From positions 1 through 40,950 of the forward strand of contig DATLXH010000176.1 of NCBI GenBank assembly GCA_035576005.1: a stretch of DNA of 40,950 nucleotides. Direction: 5' to 3'. Of the stretch, positions 27,296 through 34,891 are shown in pieces (within the stretch, counting starts at the first letter, position 1; every line of letters starts with the position of its first letter). The notes under the pieces were generated by a model. It was not told the origin of the DNA. It did not search any database and was given only the letters and a program-made list of their open reading frames with translations. The translations under genes were made by a program, and so were the position numbers. The stretch comes from DATLXH01 sp035576005 (GTDB lineage Bacteria; Acidobacteriota; Thermoanaerobaculia; Gp7-AA8).

Positions 27296-27543
27296 GAGAC
27301 GTTCATCTTTTCACTCGAGTTGGCGCCCAGGTGCGGACTGAGGTCAAGTACGCATTCATTATCCATCCCTCGGCCGCGGGGCAAGGATGGGAAAGACTCC
27401 AGGGACTCCCGGGACTCCACGTCACTCTAGCCCGCGCCGACCCTCTTCCCGAAGCCGCTGAGCAACCTCACATGCTCCCCTTGCGTAATGATGGTGATTG
27501 AATTGTGAATCTTGAATTGATTCAATGCGTGAGCGGAGAGAGC

Positions 27544-28419
27544 ATGCCCGACGACGACTGGGGAACTGTGAACATCAAATCAACAAAGGGCACGGCTCGC
27601 GAAGTCGCAGCTCTGCGGAAACGGTATGAAGAGCAGCGTGAGATCCTGGCACAGCTCGCAGCCGACGCTCCGTCCGACCACCTGGCGCGTGAGTATATGC
27701 GGGTCATGGCCGACGTCGAGGCAAGTCTTGCCCGTCTGGACTCGCTGGAAAGTAGCGACACAACGATCTACGCCCGCCCAGTGCCGCCGACCGCCGAAAG
27801 GCCTGCTCCCGTCGAGCGGCCGCAGCCTGAATGGTCATCCTCCGCCACAGCTGGCAGCGATGCAGTTGGCGACTTTGCCCCGACCGAAACGGAGACCCAT
27901 TCGGTCGACAAGACCAGGGCGTTCATGTTTTCGGTCATCGGAGTCGTTCTCCTGGCAGCCTTTGGCTTTTACGCATGGCGATCGATGTCGGGATCGGATA
28001 AAGAGCGACCCCGGATTGTGGAGCAGCGGGACAATGACGTGCCAGCCAGAGAGACGCCCGTCACAGTCGAGCCGGCCGCATCGCCCGCTGCGTCGCCCGA
28101 CGCCTCGGCCGGGCCGCTGACGATCAAGCCTGACTCCCATGACTTCGGGACCATTCGCAAAGGGACACGAGCAACGCGGCAATACGACCTCACGAACGGA
28201 AGCGACAGCGATCTCGTGCTGAAAGTTTCGCGGTCCGGCTGTCGCTGCATGTATTACGAGTATGTCGACAAGCTTCCGGCAAACGGGAACTCGAATCTGA
28301 CAGTCACAGTCGATGGCGGAAAAGCGAAGAAAGGCGAGCTTCGCGAGACCATCGAGATCAAAGCCAAGACCGGCGACACCTCTTATGGCAGCATCGAGGT
28401 AGTCGCGCAGATCGAATAG
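27544..28419 (+). CDS. Single-pass membrane protein with C-terminal DUF1573 domain
   Basis: Residues ~10-60 are a charged, probably coiled-coil segment (EVAALRKRYEEQREILAQ...EASLARLDSLE). A Pro-rich linker follows, then one transmembrane helix (~122-142, FMFSVIGVVLLAAFGFYAW), a second Ala/Pro-rich linker, and a DUF1573 Ig-like beta-sandwich (PDSHDFGTIRKGTRATRQYDLTN..., with GCRCMY) to the end. DUF1573 domains are common in extracytoplasmic proteins, and this layout places the coiled coil inside and the beta domain outside. The ATG at 27544 is chosen over the GTG at 27505 because GGAGAG lies three bases before it. No function is known. It starts a plus-strand cluster, but the 675-base repeat-filled gap after it argues against an operon. 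Confidence 0.75.
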   Translation: MPDDDWGTVNIKSTKGTAREVAALRKRYEEQREILAQLAADAPSDHLAREYMRVMADVEASLARLDSLESSDTTIYARPVPPTAERPAPVERPQPEWSSSATAGSDAVGDFAPTETETHSVDKTRAFMFSVIGVVLLAAFGFYAWRSMSGSDKERPRIVEQRDNDVPARETPVTVEPAASPAASPDASAGPLTIKPDSHDFGTIRKGTRATRQYDLTNGSDSDLVLKVSRSGCRCMYYEYVDKLPANGNSNLTVTVDGGKAKKGELRETIEIKAKTGDTSYGSIEVVAQIE

Positions 28420-28446
28420 CTGACGCCAGTCCAGAGTGATGCTGAG

Positions 28447-28545
28447 CCCGCGAAGCGGCATGTGACCCGCGAAGCGGCATGTGACCCGCGAAGCGGCGCG
28501 TGACCCGCGAAGTCCGACGCGTGACCCGCGAAGTCCGACGCGCGA
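28447..28545 (+). repeat. Five tandem 19-21 bp repeats at the edge of a CTCTCCCC element
   Basis: Three units of 19 bp (CCCGCGAAGCGGCATGTGA and close variants) at 28447, 28466 and 28485 are followed by two of 21 bp (CCCGCGAAGTCCGACGCGTGA type) at 28504 and 28525. The next bases, GCCGCGAAGCGGCGT, are the normal terminal hairpin of the adjoining element. The tandem therefore looks like local amplification of the element's own end, and it is not a CRISPR because there are no spacers. Confidence 0.85.
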
Positions 28546-28727
28546 GCCGCGAAGCGGCGTCTCCCTCTCCCCGGCGGGGAGAGGGAAGCGAGCGAAGCGA
28601 AGCAGGGAGAGGGGCGTGAAAGTCCCGAGACTCCTTTGGAAAGGGCGAGGCTTCGTATCTCTCACGGCCCCTCTCCCGGTCGCTGACGCGACCATCCACT
28701 CCCCGCCGGGAAGAGGTTTTCAACCCC
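28545..28727 (-). repeat. CTCTCCCC-type intergenic repeat (copy 5 of 8, reversed)
   Basis: It matches the reverse complement of the cores at 17673 and 32758, with a degraded last hairpin (CCACTCCCCGCCGGGAAGAGG). Bases 28728-29094 after it hold no gene that I can support, apart from the separate hairpin at 28818 and the leader of the next gene. Confidence 0.8.
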
Positions 28728-28817
28728 CTTCGGGTCCGTCGGTTCGAGAATTGAAGTGAACGTCGGTGCGGAGATCGATACCGCCGCTCCGCGGCTCCTT
28801 ACACAAACCGAGGGTGA

Positions 28818-28837
28818 CCCCACCCTCACGGGTGGGG
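28818..28837. terminator. Perfect 8-bp GC hairpin, possible terminator or repeat
   Basis: CCCCACCC and GGGTGGGG pair around a TCAC loop. No T tract follows on either strand, so it may be another small palindromic repeat and not a working terminator. Confidence 0.35.
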
Positions 28838-29094
28838 CTACAGAGATGCCGCCGCTTCCGCGGCTTAATGCCCTGTTTGCTGAAAATGTTGAACATCAGC
28901 TCCCTTCGCGGCGCCACAGTCAACGCTCTGTGTCCCCACCTCATTCACAGTTATTCCGCTGTGAGAAAAGCGAAAAGGACCCCTTCGCTTCAGGCATTGT
29001 TTACAGGAAATTGTCAGGCGACCGCGAAACATATTCCCCTTTCTCACGTCCTAACCATACGAAGCAACGAGATTGGAACAGGAGAGAATCAGCC

Positions 29095-29472
29095 ATGAAT
29101 AAGACGATCGAACATTTGCAAACAGAGAGGGAGCTGGTCCTCGCGATCGTCCATGTTCTGCCGCACGCAGCCGAAGCGCGGGTGACTCAGGATCATGACG
29201 ATGTAATTGCCATCGAGCTCCCCAGCATCGATGGCGCAATGCTACGGACAGCGGTCTTCTCGAGGGCTGCAGTCGTTGAGCTTCTCAGCGACCCGAGTCG
29301 CGCCGTCAAGGTCGAGTACCTGCAGCGCGATATCCTGGCCGCTGCTCGTGCCAGACGCGAGTTCCGCTATCCGCGAACGGTCCGGGCGCTCCCTTCGGCC
29401 CATGTTGCGGGCACGGCACAGAAATCTGAGAAGAAAGCGACGCGTCAACGTTCGAGCACAGTATCCGCCTAA
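29095..29472 (+). CDS. Conserved-looking small protein of unknown function (125 residues)
   Basis: I do not recognise a family. The ATG at 29095 has a strong AGGAGAG ribosome-binding site ten bases upstream; the longer open frame to 28756 runs through repeats and is rejected. The protein is soluble, with no signal peptide or membrane segment. The middle alternates beta-like and helical stretches (DDVIAIELPSIDGAMLRTAVFSRAAVVELLSDPSRAVKVEYLQRDILAAARARREF), and the C-terminal ~25 residues are basic and Ser/Lys/Arg-rich (KSEKKATRQRSSTVSA), which may contact nucleic acid. It ends 50 bases before the lrp gene, which has its own promoter box. Confidence 0.65.
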   Translation: MNKTIEHLQTERELVLAIVHVLPHAAEARVTQDHDDVIAIELPSIDGAMLRTAVFSRAAVVELLSDPSRAVKVEYLQRDILAAARARREFRYPRTVRALPSAHVAGTAQKSEKKATRQRSSTVSA

Positions 29473-29487
29473 TAGTCGGACTTGAAG

Positions 29488-29516
29488 TTAAATTTCCTTC
29501 TATTTGATGGTACAAT
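29488..29516 (+). promoter_or_regulatory. Sigma-70-like promoter giving a probably leaderless lrp transcript
   Basis: A weak -35 box TTAAAT (29488-29493) and a strong -10 box TACAAT (29511-29516) are separated by 17 bases. The expected start of transcription, about seven bases past the -10, falls on the GTG start codon at 29523. No ribosome-binding site is visible before that GTG, which agrees with leaderless translation. Confidence 0.55.
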
Positions 29517-29522
29517 GCCATC

Positions 29523-30008
29523 GTGACTGTCGCATTGGATGAACACGACCTCGCGATCCTGGCCGCGCTCTGCGCCGATGCTCGTACGCCTGTCTCACAG
29601 ATTGCTGAGCTGATCGGGCTCTCACGCCCTGCCGTGGCCGAGCGAATCGACAAGCTGGAGAGGAACGGAGTCCTTCGCGGAACCACCGCGGTCATCGATC
29701 CCGTCAAAGTCGGAAAGTCGGTCACCGCGTTCGTCTCCGCGCGGGAAAAAGGAGCGATCAACGCCGGTCATCGCTCCGCACTTCGCGCCTTACTCGCCCG
29801 CGAAGAGGTGCTCGAGATGCACTCGGTCGCCGGCGACGATTGTTACCTCATCAAGATCCGCACGGACTCGATTCAATCGCTGAATCAACTCGTCTCGACA
29901 CTGGGAACCCCACCACTCAACGTCTCAACCCGCACGACCATCGTGATGCATACCTACGGCGAAAAAGTCGGCGGGATTCTTATCGCGCCTGAGGAGATCG
30001 CGCGGTGA
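29523..30008 (+). CDS. Lrp/AsnC family transcriptional regulator
   Basis: This is a 161-residue DNA-binding regulator. The N-terminal AsnC-type winged helix-turn-helix is clear: LDEHDLAILAALCADARTPVSQIAELIGLSRPAVAERIDKLERNGVLRG. The C-terminal RAM domain (about 70-145) has the usual effector-binding beta-alpha pattern, LEMHSVAGDDCYLIKIRTDS. Members form dimers to octamers and usually sense amino acids. It starts with GTG at 29523 and its TGA overlaps the GTG of the EamA transporter gene by four bases (GTGA), so the two are translationally coupled. It probably controls its own operon and senses the exported compound, which is an inference from gene order. Confidence 0.92.
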   Translation: MTVALDEHDLAILAALCADARTPVSQIAELIGLSRPAVAERIDKLERNGVLRGTTAVIDPVKVGKSVTAFVSAREKGAINAGHRSALRALLAREEVLEMHSVAGDDCYLIKIRTDSIQSLNQLVSTLGTPPLNVSTRTTIVMHTYGEKVGGILIAPEEIAR

Positions 30009-31039
30009 AACGCGAAAAGAGTCTCGCGTATATCGCCTTCGCCACGGTATGCGTCGTCTGGGGCACGACCTACCTGGCAATCCGAATCGCGATCGAGACA
30101 CTGCCGACATTCCTCTTTACGTCGACGCGATTCCTCCTGGGTGGAGGCATTCTTCTGATCCTGAGCCTCGCACGCGGTGAGCGTCTTCCTTCGAAGAGAA
30201 ATGATTACCTGAATCTCGCACTCATTGGCTTTCTCCTCATAGGAGTCGGTAACCTCGCCGTCGTCTGGGCTGAGCACTACGTTACCAGTGGCTTTGCTGC
30301 CCTCATGGTCGCGATCGCTCCGTTCTGGATGGCTTTGATTGAAGCAATCCGGCCGGCGGGCGAACGAATCACTACGCGAAAAGCGCTTGGAATGACGATC
30401 GGTTTCGGCGGAGTCGCGCTGCTGATCGCGCCGCAGCTCAACTCCGCTCAGGGTTACGATCGTAACTTCATCCTCGGCGTCATCGCCCTGCAAATCGGTT
30501 CGATCGCCTGGCAACTCGGCTCAGTGAGATCGAAGTATCACAAGATCGACGCTACGCCGCTGATGGCCGCTTCGATTCAGATGATCTCTGGCGCGCTCGT
30601 GATCGGGATCATCGGTCTGTTGCGAGGAGAAGCAAGTCGTTTCGCCTTCAACGGCCGGACGCTCGCAGCGTTCCTCTACCTGGTGATCTTCGGCTCCGTC
30701 ATTGCGTATGGAGCCTATGTTTACGCCCTCTCGCAGCTATCGACCTCTACGGTTTCCCTCTACGCCTACGTCAACCCCGTAGTCGCCGTAGTTCTTGGCT
30801 GGGCTGTGCTCAGCGAGCCGATCGGCTGGAGCTCTCTGGCGGCAATGGTCGTCATCTTCGCAGGTGTGGCAATGGTTCAGACGGGCGGCGGCAAGCCCGC
30901 GGTCGTGGCGCCGGAGCCAGCGGTGTCGTCTTTGCGGCCTGGCCTCAGTGATACAGGCTCACCTGCGGCAACCGGACCCCGTTCTGTCCCCGCAACGACT
31001 CGTATGGAAGGTCCAGCCTCTCGCGGCATCACTGGTTAG
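30005..31039 (+). CDS. EamA/DMT superfamily transporter, ten-helix exporter
   Basis: This is a drug/metabolite transporter of 344 residues with two EamA repeats of five helices each. The first begins YIAFATVCVVWGTTYLAIRIAI with the family WG-x-x-Y/F motif. The second begins near ILGVIALQIGSIAWQLGSVRSKY and ends in SLAAMVVIFAGVAMVQTG. Relatives export amino acids, nucleosides or small metabolites across the inner membrane. The GTG start overlaps the lrp stop, forming an operon. After the last helix there is a ~45-residue disordered tail rich in Pro, Ser and Ala. The TAG stop codon is the first three bases of a TAGCCCGC-family repeat element, so the tail's end may be an insertion product. Confidence 0.92.
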   Translation: MKREKSLAYIAFATVCVVWGTTYLAIRIAIETLPTFLFTSTRFLLGGGILLILSLARGERLPSKRNDYLNLALIGFLLIGVGNLAVVWAEHYVTSGFAALMVAIAPFWMALIEAIRPAGERITTRKALGMTIGFGGVALLIAPQLNSAQGYDRNFILGVIALQIGSIAWQLGSVRSKYHKIDATPLMAASIQMISGALVIGIIGLLRGEASRFAFNGRTLAAFLYLVIFGSVIAYGAYVYALSQLSTSTVSLYAYVNPVVAVVLGWAVLSEPIGWSSLAAMVVIFAGVAMVQTGGGKPAVVAPEPAVSSLRPGLSDTGSPAATGPRSVPATTRMEGPASRGITG

Positions 31040-31513
31040 CCCGCATTTCTCACAGAAGGCGAGCGCAGGGACGCACGGCGTGCGTCCGGTACCCTGTCCC
31101 TGACCGAGAAGATTGTCGTCGGCCATCGCTGGCCCGCATTTTCTCACAGACCTTCGCCGTGAGACGACGGATAGCGGCCTGTCTGCTTCGTTGCACAGCA
31201 ATTTCGCTCCTTGACATAGTGTCGACTATGCCTTCGTCGCAAAATCGCCGTGCGCCTCGCATCCGAGCCACTCTCCGCCGTCTCACGACAAAGGTCTGTG
31301 AGAAAATGCGGGCTGGGACGAGGGTTCATGCCGGGATGCAGAATTCCTGATGCGAATGTCTTGGTGCCGGACGCAGGCCCTGCGTCCCTACACCCGCCCC
31401 GGTTGCTCTCGACACAGTGTCGACACTATGGCAAGGAGCGAAATTGCCGTGCAACGAACGAGACAGGCCGCTATCCGTCGTCTCGCGGCGAAGGGCTGTG
31501 AGAAATGCGGGCT
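31037..31513 (+). repeat. Long TAGCCCGC-family element, interrupted by a short family member
   Basis: The left end TAGCCCGCATTTCTCACAG begins at the EamA stop codon. The interior to 31130 and from 31315 to about 31400 is the reverse complement of 1-192. The right part (31400-31513) matches the right half of the short element at 37534 and ends CTGTGAGAAATGCGGGCT. Without the 184-bp insert the element would be ~293 bp. It fills the 519-base gap between eamA and queA, and no gene is seen there. Confidence 0.8.
31131..31314 (-). repeat. Short TAGCCCGC-family element inserted within the long one
   Basis: It is nearly identical, in reverse orientation, to 37534-37715. Both have ~40-bp imperfect terminal inverted repeats (AGCCCGCATTT.TC.CAGACCTT.G) and an interior with the motif CATAGTCGACACTA. 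The flanks GGCCATCGCT and GGACGAGGG are directly joined (through TT) in the uninterrupted copy at 91-110. It is non-coding and MITE-like. Confidence 0.85.
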
Positions 31514-31558
31514 GGTCTCGGGCGCGCGGCCGGCATTCCAACATTCGGCGAACTCGCC

Positions 31559-32605
31559 TCAAGTGATGAACATGCAGTCACCGAAGCTGTAGAAAAGGTA
31601 ACGCTCTGCCACAGCTTCTTCATAGGCGGCGCGCACCAGCCCGCTCCCGCCGAACGCGGACACGAGCATGATCAGGGTGGATTCGGGAAGGTGAAAGTTG
31701 GTCAGCAGCCGATCGACAGCGCGAAACTCATATCCCGGAGTGATGAAGATCGATGTCTCGCTCTCGCCGCTCGGGAACCGTCCCTCTCCTGCCGTGATCG
31801 CACTCTCGAGCACTCGGACCGAGGTCGTGCCGACTGCTGTGATTTTCCGGCCCGATTCCAAAGCGAGATTGAGGCGTTCAGCCGCATTCTCCGAGATGGT
31901 GTAACGCTCACGCCCCATTTTATGGTCGGCCACGAGATCCACCTTGACCGGTTGAAATGTTCCGATCCCGACGTGGAGTGTGACCCGGACGATCTCGACG
32001 CCACGAGATGCAATTTCATCGAGGATCACCTGGGTGAAGTGGAGTCCTGCGGTCGGAGCTGCGATTGCCCCGCGCGCGGCCGCGTACACGGTCTGGTACG
32101 CGTCGCGATCGCGTTGCCGGTCCTCGCCAGTGCGTCGGTGAATGTAGGGAGGTAACGGAGTGACACCAATTCGCTCGATCTCGCTCCAGACGTTTGTCTC
32201 GTCGTCACCTGAGAATCGAAGTGTGACTGTGCCAACTGCATCTTTAGCGAGCACTTCGGCGCCGAGCAGTTCGGAGAACTCGAGAGTGTCACCCTTGCGA
32301 ACCCGTCTGGCCGGTTTGCACCAGCTCGTCCATACAAACGGCTCGCTGCGTCGCGTGAGCAAAAACTCGATCGGACGCGACATTCCCGGCTTCGGGGCTG
32401 CGAAGAGTCGCGCAGGGAAAACCGCCGTGTCGTTGATCACGAGGACGTCGCCCGCGTCGAGCCGAGCGGGCAACGTTTGAAACAGGGAATGACTCACGCG
32501 ACCCGTTGCGCGATCAATCAGCATCATCCGCGAAGTCCCTCGAGGACGCGCCTCCTGCGCGATGAGCTCGTTGGGCAGAGCGAACGAAAAGTCAGACCGC
32601 CTCAG
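31559..32605 (-). CDS. queA: S-adenosylmethionine:tRNA ribosyltransferase-isomerase QueA, CTG start
   Basis: QueA transfers and rearranges the ribosyl part of S-adenosylmethionine onto preQ1-modified tRNA to make epoxyqueuosine. Family blocks are visible: NDTAVFPARLF, PLPPYIHRR..EDRQRDRDAYQTVYA, AAPTAGLHFT, VTLHVGIGTFQPV, GTTSVRVLES and LLTNFHLPESTLIMLVSAFGG. An ATG-based reading starts at 32527, too late: it lacks the family's first ~26 residues. The same frame continues upstream through SDFSFALPNELIAQEARP, the expected N terminus, to a stop at ~32620, and the only NTG codon there is CTG at 32605 (MRRSDFSFALP). A GAGG lies ten bases upstream. The full length is then 348 residues, as usual for QueA. 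An undetected sequencing change is the alternative. Confidence 0.9.
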   Translation of the reverse strand: MRRSDFSFALPNELIAQEARPRGTSRMMLIDRATGRVSHSLFQTLPARLDAGDVLVINDTAVFPARLFAAPKPGMSRPIEFLLTRRSEPFVWTSWCKPARRVRKGDTLEFSELLGAEVLAKDAVGTVTLRFSGDDETNVWSEIERIGVTPLPPYIHRRTGEDRQRDRDAYQTVYAAARGAIAAPTAGLHFTQVILDEIASRGVEIVRVTLHVGIGTFQPVKVDLVADHKMGRERYTISENAAERLNLALESGRKITAVGTTSVRVLESAITAGEGRFPSGESETSIFITPGYEFRAVDRLLTNFHLPESTLIMLVSAFGGSGLVRAAYEEAVAERYLFYSFGDCMFIT

Positions 32606-32666
32606 GGGAGAACAACCTCAGAGAGGGACCATGCCATCGAGGGAGGATTGTAATGAGAAAGGAGAC

Positions 32667-32960
32667 GGGGGGTGTCATCCGAGCGGGTTAACGGCGTGGA
32701 ACGCTGGTGAAGAGGTGAATGACACCGGCGTTGGACTCGAACCCCGAAGGGGCGAGTCCCTCTCCCCGGCGGGGAGAGGGTGGTCGCGTAAGCGACCGGG
32801 AGAGGGGCCGCGAGAGATACGAAGACTTCTCCTTTTCGACAGACTCGCAAGACTTTCACGCCCCTCTCCCTGCTTCGCTCCGCTCGCTTCCCTCTCCCCG
32901 CCGGGGAGAGGGATACGCCGCTTCGCGGCTCAACGACGTCAGTCAGTGAACCGGTGTCAT
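32667..32960 (+). repeat. CTCTCCCC-type intergenic repeat with flanks (copy 6 of 8)
   Basis: The core 32758-32930 is intact, with the GTCATCCGAGCGGGTTAAC...AATGACACC module on the left and CAGTGAACCGGTGTCATCAG on the right. It lies in the divergent gap between queA and moaB, so here it cannot serve mainly as a 3'-end terminator. Bases 32961-33107 hold a single GTCATCCCGAGC-type fragment and nothing else that I recognise. Confidence 0.85.
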
Positions 32961-33107
32961 CAGAAGCCGGATGTACGGCGAATGTCGCGACTGAGAAAAA
33001 AGAAATGGAGGTGTCATCCCGAGCCTAGGCGTGTGGGTATTAGGGGCGAGAGATCTCGCCAGCTCGTACTCGGCTCATTCCTAACCTCCGTCGTATCACG
33101 CGTAGGT

Positions 33108-33126
33108 CTGCGAGAAATGCGGGCTA
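33108..33126 (-). repeat. Solo terminal end of the TAGCCCGC family before moaB
   Basis: The minus strand reads TAGCCCGCATTTCTCGCAG. The preceding ~20 bases (from ~33088) still resemble the inner part of the short element's right end. The copy stops ten bases before the moaB ATG, so it probably overlaps the moaB leader. Confidence 0.65.
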
Positions 33127-33136
33127 GAATTTGCTG

Positions 33137-33640
33137 ATGACTGACAATCAACTCCCTGCCCGCGTCATTACCTGCAGCGACGCCGCGTCCAGAGGTGAAA
33201 GAACGGACATCTCCGGTCCCGCGGTGCGGGACAGACTACTCTCCGCTGGATTTTTCGTTGATTCTGTAGTCGTAGTACCTGATGAAGAGGACGCGATCGC
33301 GAGCGCAATCGTCTCGGCCGTTGACCAGTCACGCGTCATCCTCGTCGTCACGACCGGCGGGACGGGAATCGCGCCTCGGGACGTCACTCCGGAGGCCACG
33401 GCAAGAGTTACGAGCAAGCCCATTGCGGGCCTGGGCGAGAGGATGCGTAGCGCCTCTTTGGAGAAGACCCGGATGGCTTCGCTATCGCGCGTCGGAGCAG
33501 CGGTTCGCGGGTCGGCATTAGTCGTGAATCTGCCGGGAAGCAGCCGCGGCGCCCTGGAATGTCTGGAAGCCATCGTCGATCTCCTGCCCCACGCGATCGA
33601 GCTTCTGAGCGGAAAGCGCATCGAGCACCATCCGAGATGA
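33137..33640 (+). CDS. moaB: MoaB/Mog-type molybdopterin adenylyltransferase
   Basis: This is a 167-residue MoCF-fold protein of molybdenum cofactor synthesis, which activates molybdopterin with ATP before metal insertion. The signature TTGGTGIAPRDVTPEAT is present, with the opening ITCSDAASRGERTDISGP and the late NLPGSSRGALECLEAI. It is single-domain, not fused to MoeA. The ATG at 33137 is preferred to the TTG at 33131. The next gene, namZ, starts 13 bases after the stop, so the two are probably co-transcribed although their jobs are unrelated. No other cofactor-synthesis gene is in the window. MogA and MoaB cannot be separated reliably by eye. Confidence 0.88.
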   Translation: MTDNQLPARVITCSDAASRGERTDISGPAVRDRLLSAGFFVDSVVVVPDEEDAIASAIVSAVDQSRVILVVTTGGTGIAPRDVTPEATARVTSKPIAGLGERMRSASLEKTRMASLSRVGAAVRGSALVVNLPGSSRGALECLEAIVDLLPHAIELLSGKRIEHHPR

Positions 33641-33652
33641 GGTTGAGTGATT

Positions 33653-34825
33653 ATGACTGTGCAGACTGGTCTTGAAGTACTACTGGAAAATCCCAAGCCG
33701 ATTCTCGGCAAGAAAATCGGTCTCGTCACGAATCAAAGTGGCGTCACCAGCGACCTGCGTCACGTCGTCCCACTTCTCCATGCAGGAAAGGGTTGGAAGC
33801 TTTCTGCCCTCTTCGGCCCCGAGCACGGAATCTGGGGCGAAGCCCAGGACATGGAGCATGTCGACCACTCGTACGATCCGCTGACCGGACTCGAGGTCCA
33901 TTCTCTTTACGGAGCAACCAAAGAGGACCTCACGCCGAGTACCGATGTCCTCAAGGACCTTGATGCGCTGGTGATCGATCTGCAGGACATCGGGTCGCGC
34001 TACTACACGTTCATCTACACGATGGCGCTCTGCATGCGCGCTGCCGCTCCACTCGGTGTTCAGGTCATCGTGCTCGACCGCCCCAATCCGATCGACGGCA
34101 CACACCTCGAAGGAAACATCCGCGAGGACAAATACTCGAGCTTCGTCGGCATGTTCCCTCTGCCGACCCGTCACGCCATGACCGCAGGCGAGCTCGCGCG
34201 CTACTTCAACGCCCGGTTCGATCTCAACAGCGACCTGCTCGTGGTTCCGATGCGCGGCTGGGACCGTTCGATGTGGTGGGGCGACACAGGCCTTCCGTGG
34301 ATCATTCCGTCGCCCAACATGCCCACCGTCTACACCGCTGCGGTGTACCCGGGAATGTGCCTCATCGAGGGGACCAACCTGAGCGAGGGTCGAGGCACGA
34401 CGCACCCCTTCGAGTTCTTCGGCGCGCCCTGGCTCGACCCATTCAAGCTGGCCGCGAACCTCAATGCTGTCGGCCTTCCCGGCATCCGCTTCCGCCCCCA
34501 CTATTTCGAGCCCAGGTTCCAGAAGCACGCAGGAAAGGTCTGCGGCGGCGTGGAGCTCCATGTAACCGACCGCTTCACGTTCGAGCCGTATCGAACGGGA
34601 CTCTGGTGCGTAAAGGTCGCCCGCGACCTCGATCCCGAAAAGTTCGACTGGCGGCGTGAAACCTACGAGTTCGTTTCGGATCGCCTGGCCATCGATCTGC
34701 TGGCCGGGAGTGACACGTATCGAACCCTGATCGAGAGTGGAGGCAGCCCCGACACGTTTCTGGCAGCATCATCGGATGAGCTCCGGGAGTTCGCACGAGC
34801 CCAGAGCGAGTTCCTGATTTACTAG
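33653..34825 (+). CDS. namZ: NamZ-type exo-beta-N-acetylmuramidase (DUF1343)
   Basis: This 390-residue DUF1343 protein matches the NamZ family (Bacillus subtilis YbbC), which releases MurNAc from the non-reducing ends of peptidoglycan fragments. Visible conserved stretches are KIGLVTNQSGVT, FGPEHGIWGEAQDME, LVIDLQDIGSRYYTFIYTM, VIVLDRPNPIDG, PTRHAMTAGELARYFN and EGTNLSEGRGTTHPFEFFGAPW. No signal peptide is visible, so it would act in the cytosol on imported fragments, or be exported by another route. The ATG at 33653 is chosen; a GTG six bases earlier is possible. It follows moaB by 13 bases. A NagZ-like GH3 enzyme, its usual partner, is 16 kb away in this window. Confidence 0.9.
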   Translation: MTVQTGLEVLLENPKPILGKKIGLVTNQSGVTSDLRHVVPLLHAGKGWKLSALFGPEHGIWGEAQDMEHVDHSYDPLTGLEVHSLYGATKEDLTPSTDVLKDLDALVIDLQDIGSRYYTFIYTMALCMRAAAPLGVQVIVLDRPNPIDGTHLEGNIREDKYSSFVGMFPLPTRHAMTAGELARYFNARFDLNSDLLVVPMRGWDRSMWWGDTGLPWIIPSPNMPTVYTAAVYPGMCLIEGTNLSEGRGTTHPFEFFGAPWLDPFKLAANLNAVGLPGIRFRPHYFEPRFQKHAGKVCGGVELHVTDRFTFEPYRTGLWCVKVARDLDPEKFDWRRETYEFVSDRLAIDLLAGSDTYRTLIESGGSPDTFLAASSDELREFARAQSEFLIY

Positions 34826-34891
34826 TGGAGTGCGTCGCAATCGCGGCATTCGGGCCTGTTTGCTCAACTCAACTCAGCTCACCAGCGATTC

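Noticed and set aside
28447..28545. A short CRISPR array.
   Set aside because: Units are directly adjacent with no spacers and derive from the end of the neighbouring repeat.
28756..29094. Upstream extension of the 125-residue gene.
   Set aside because: There is a strong ribosome-binding site at the internal ATG (29095), and the extension is compositionally non-coding.
31505..32155. A 216-codon plus-strand frame opposite queA.
   Set aside because: It is entirely antisense to a clear conserved gene, with no domain or ribosome-binding site.
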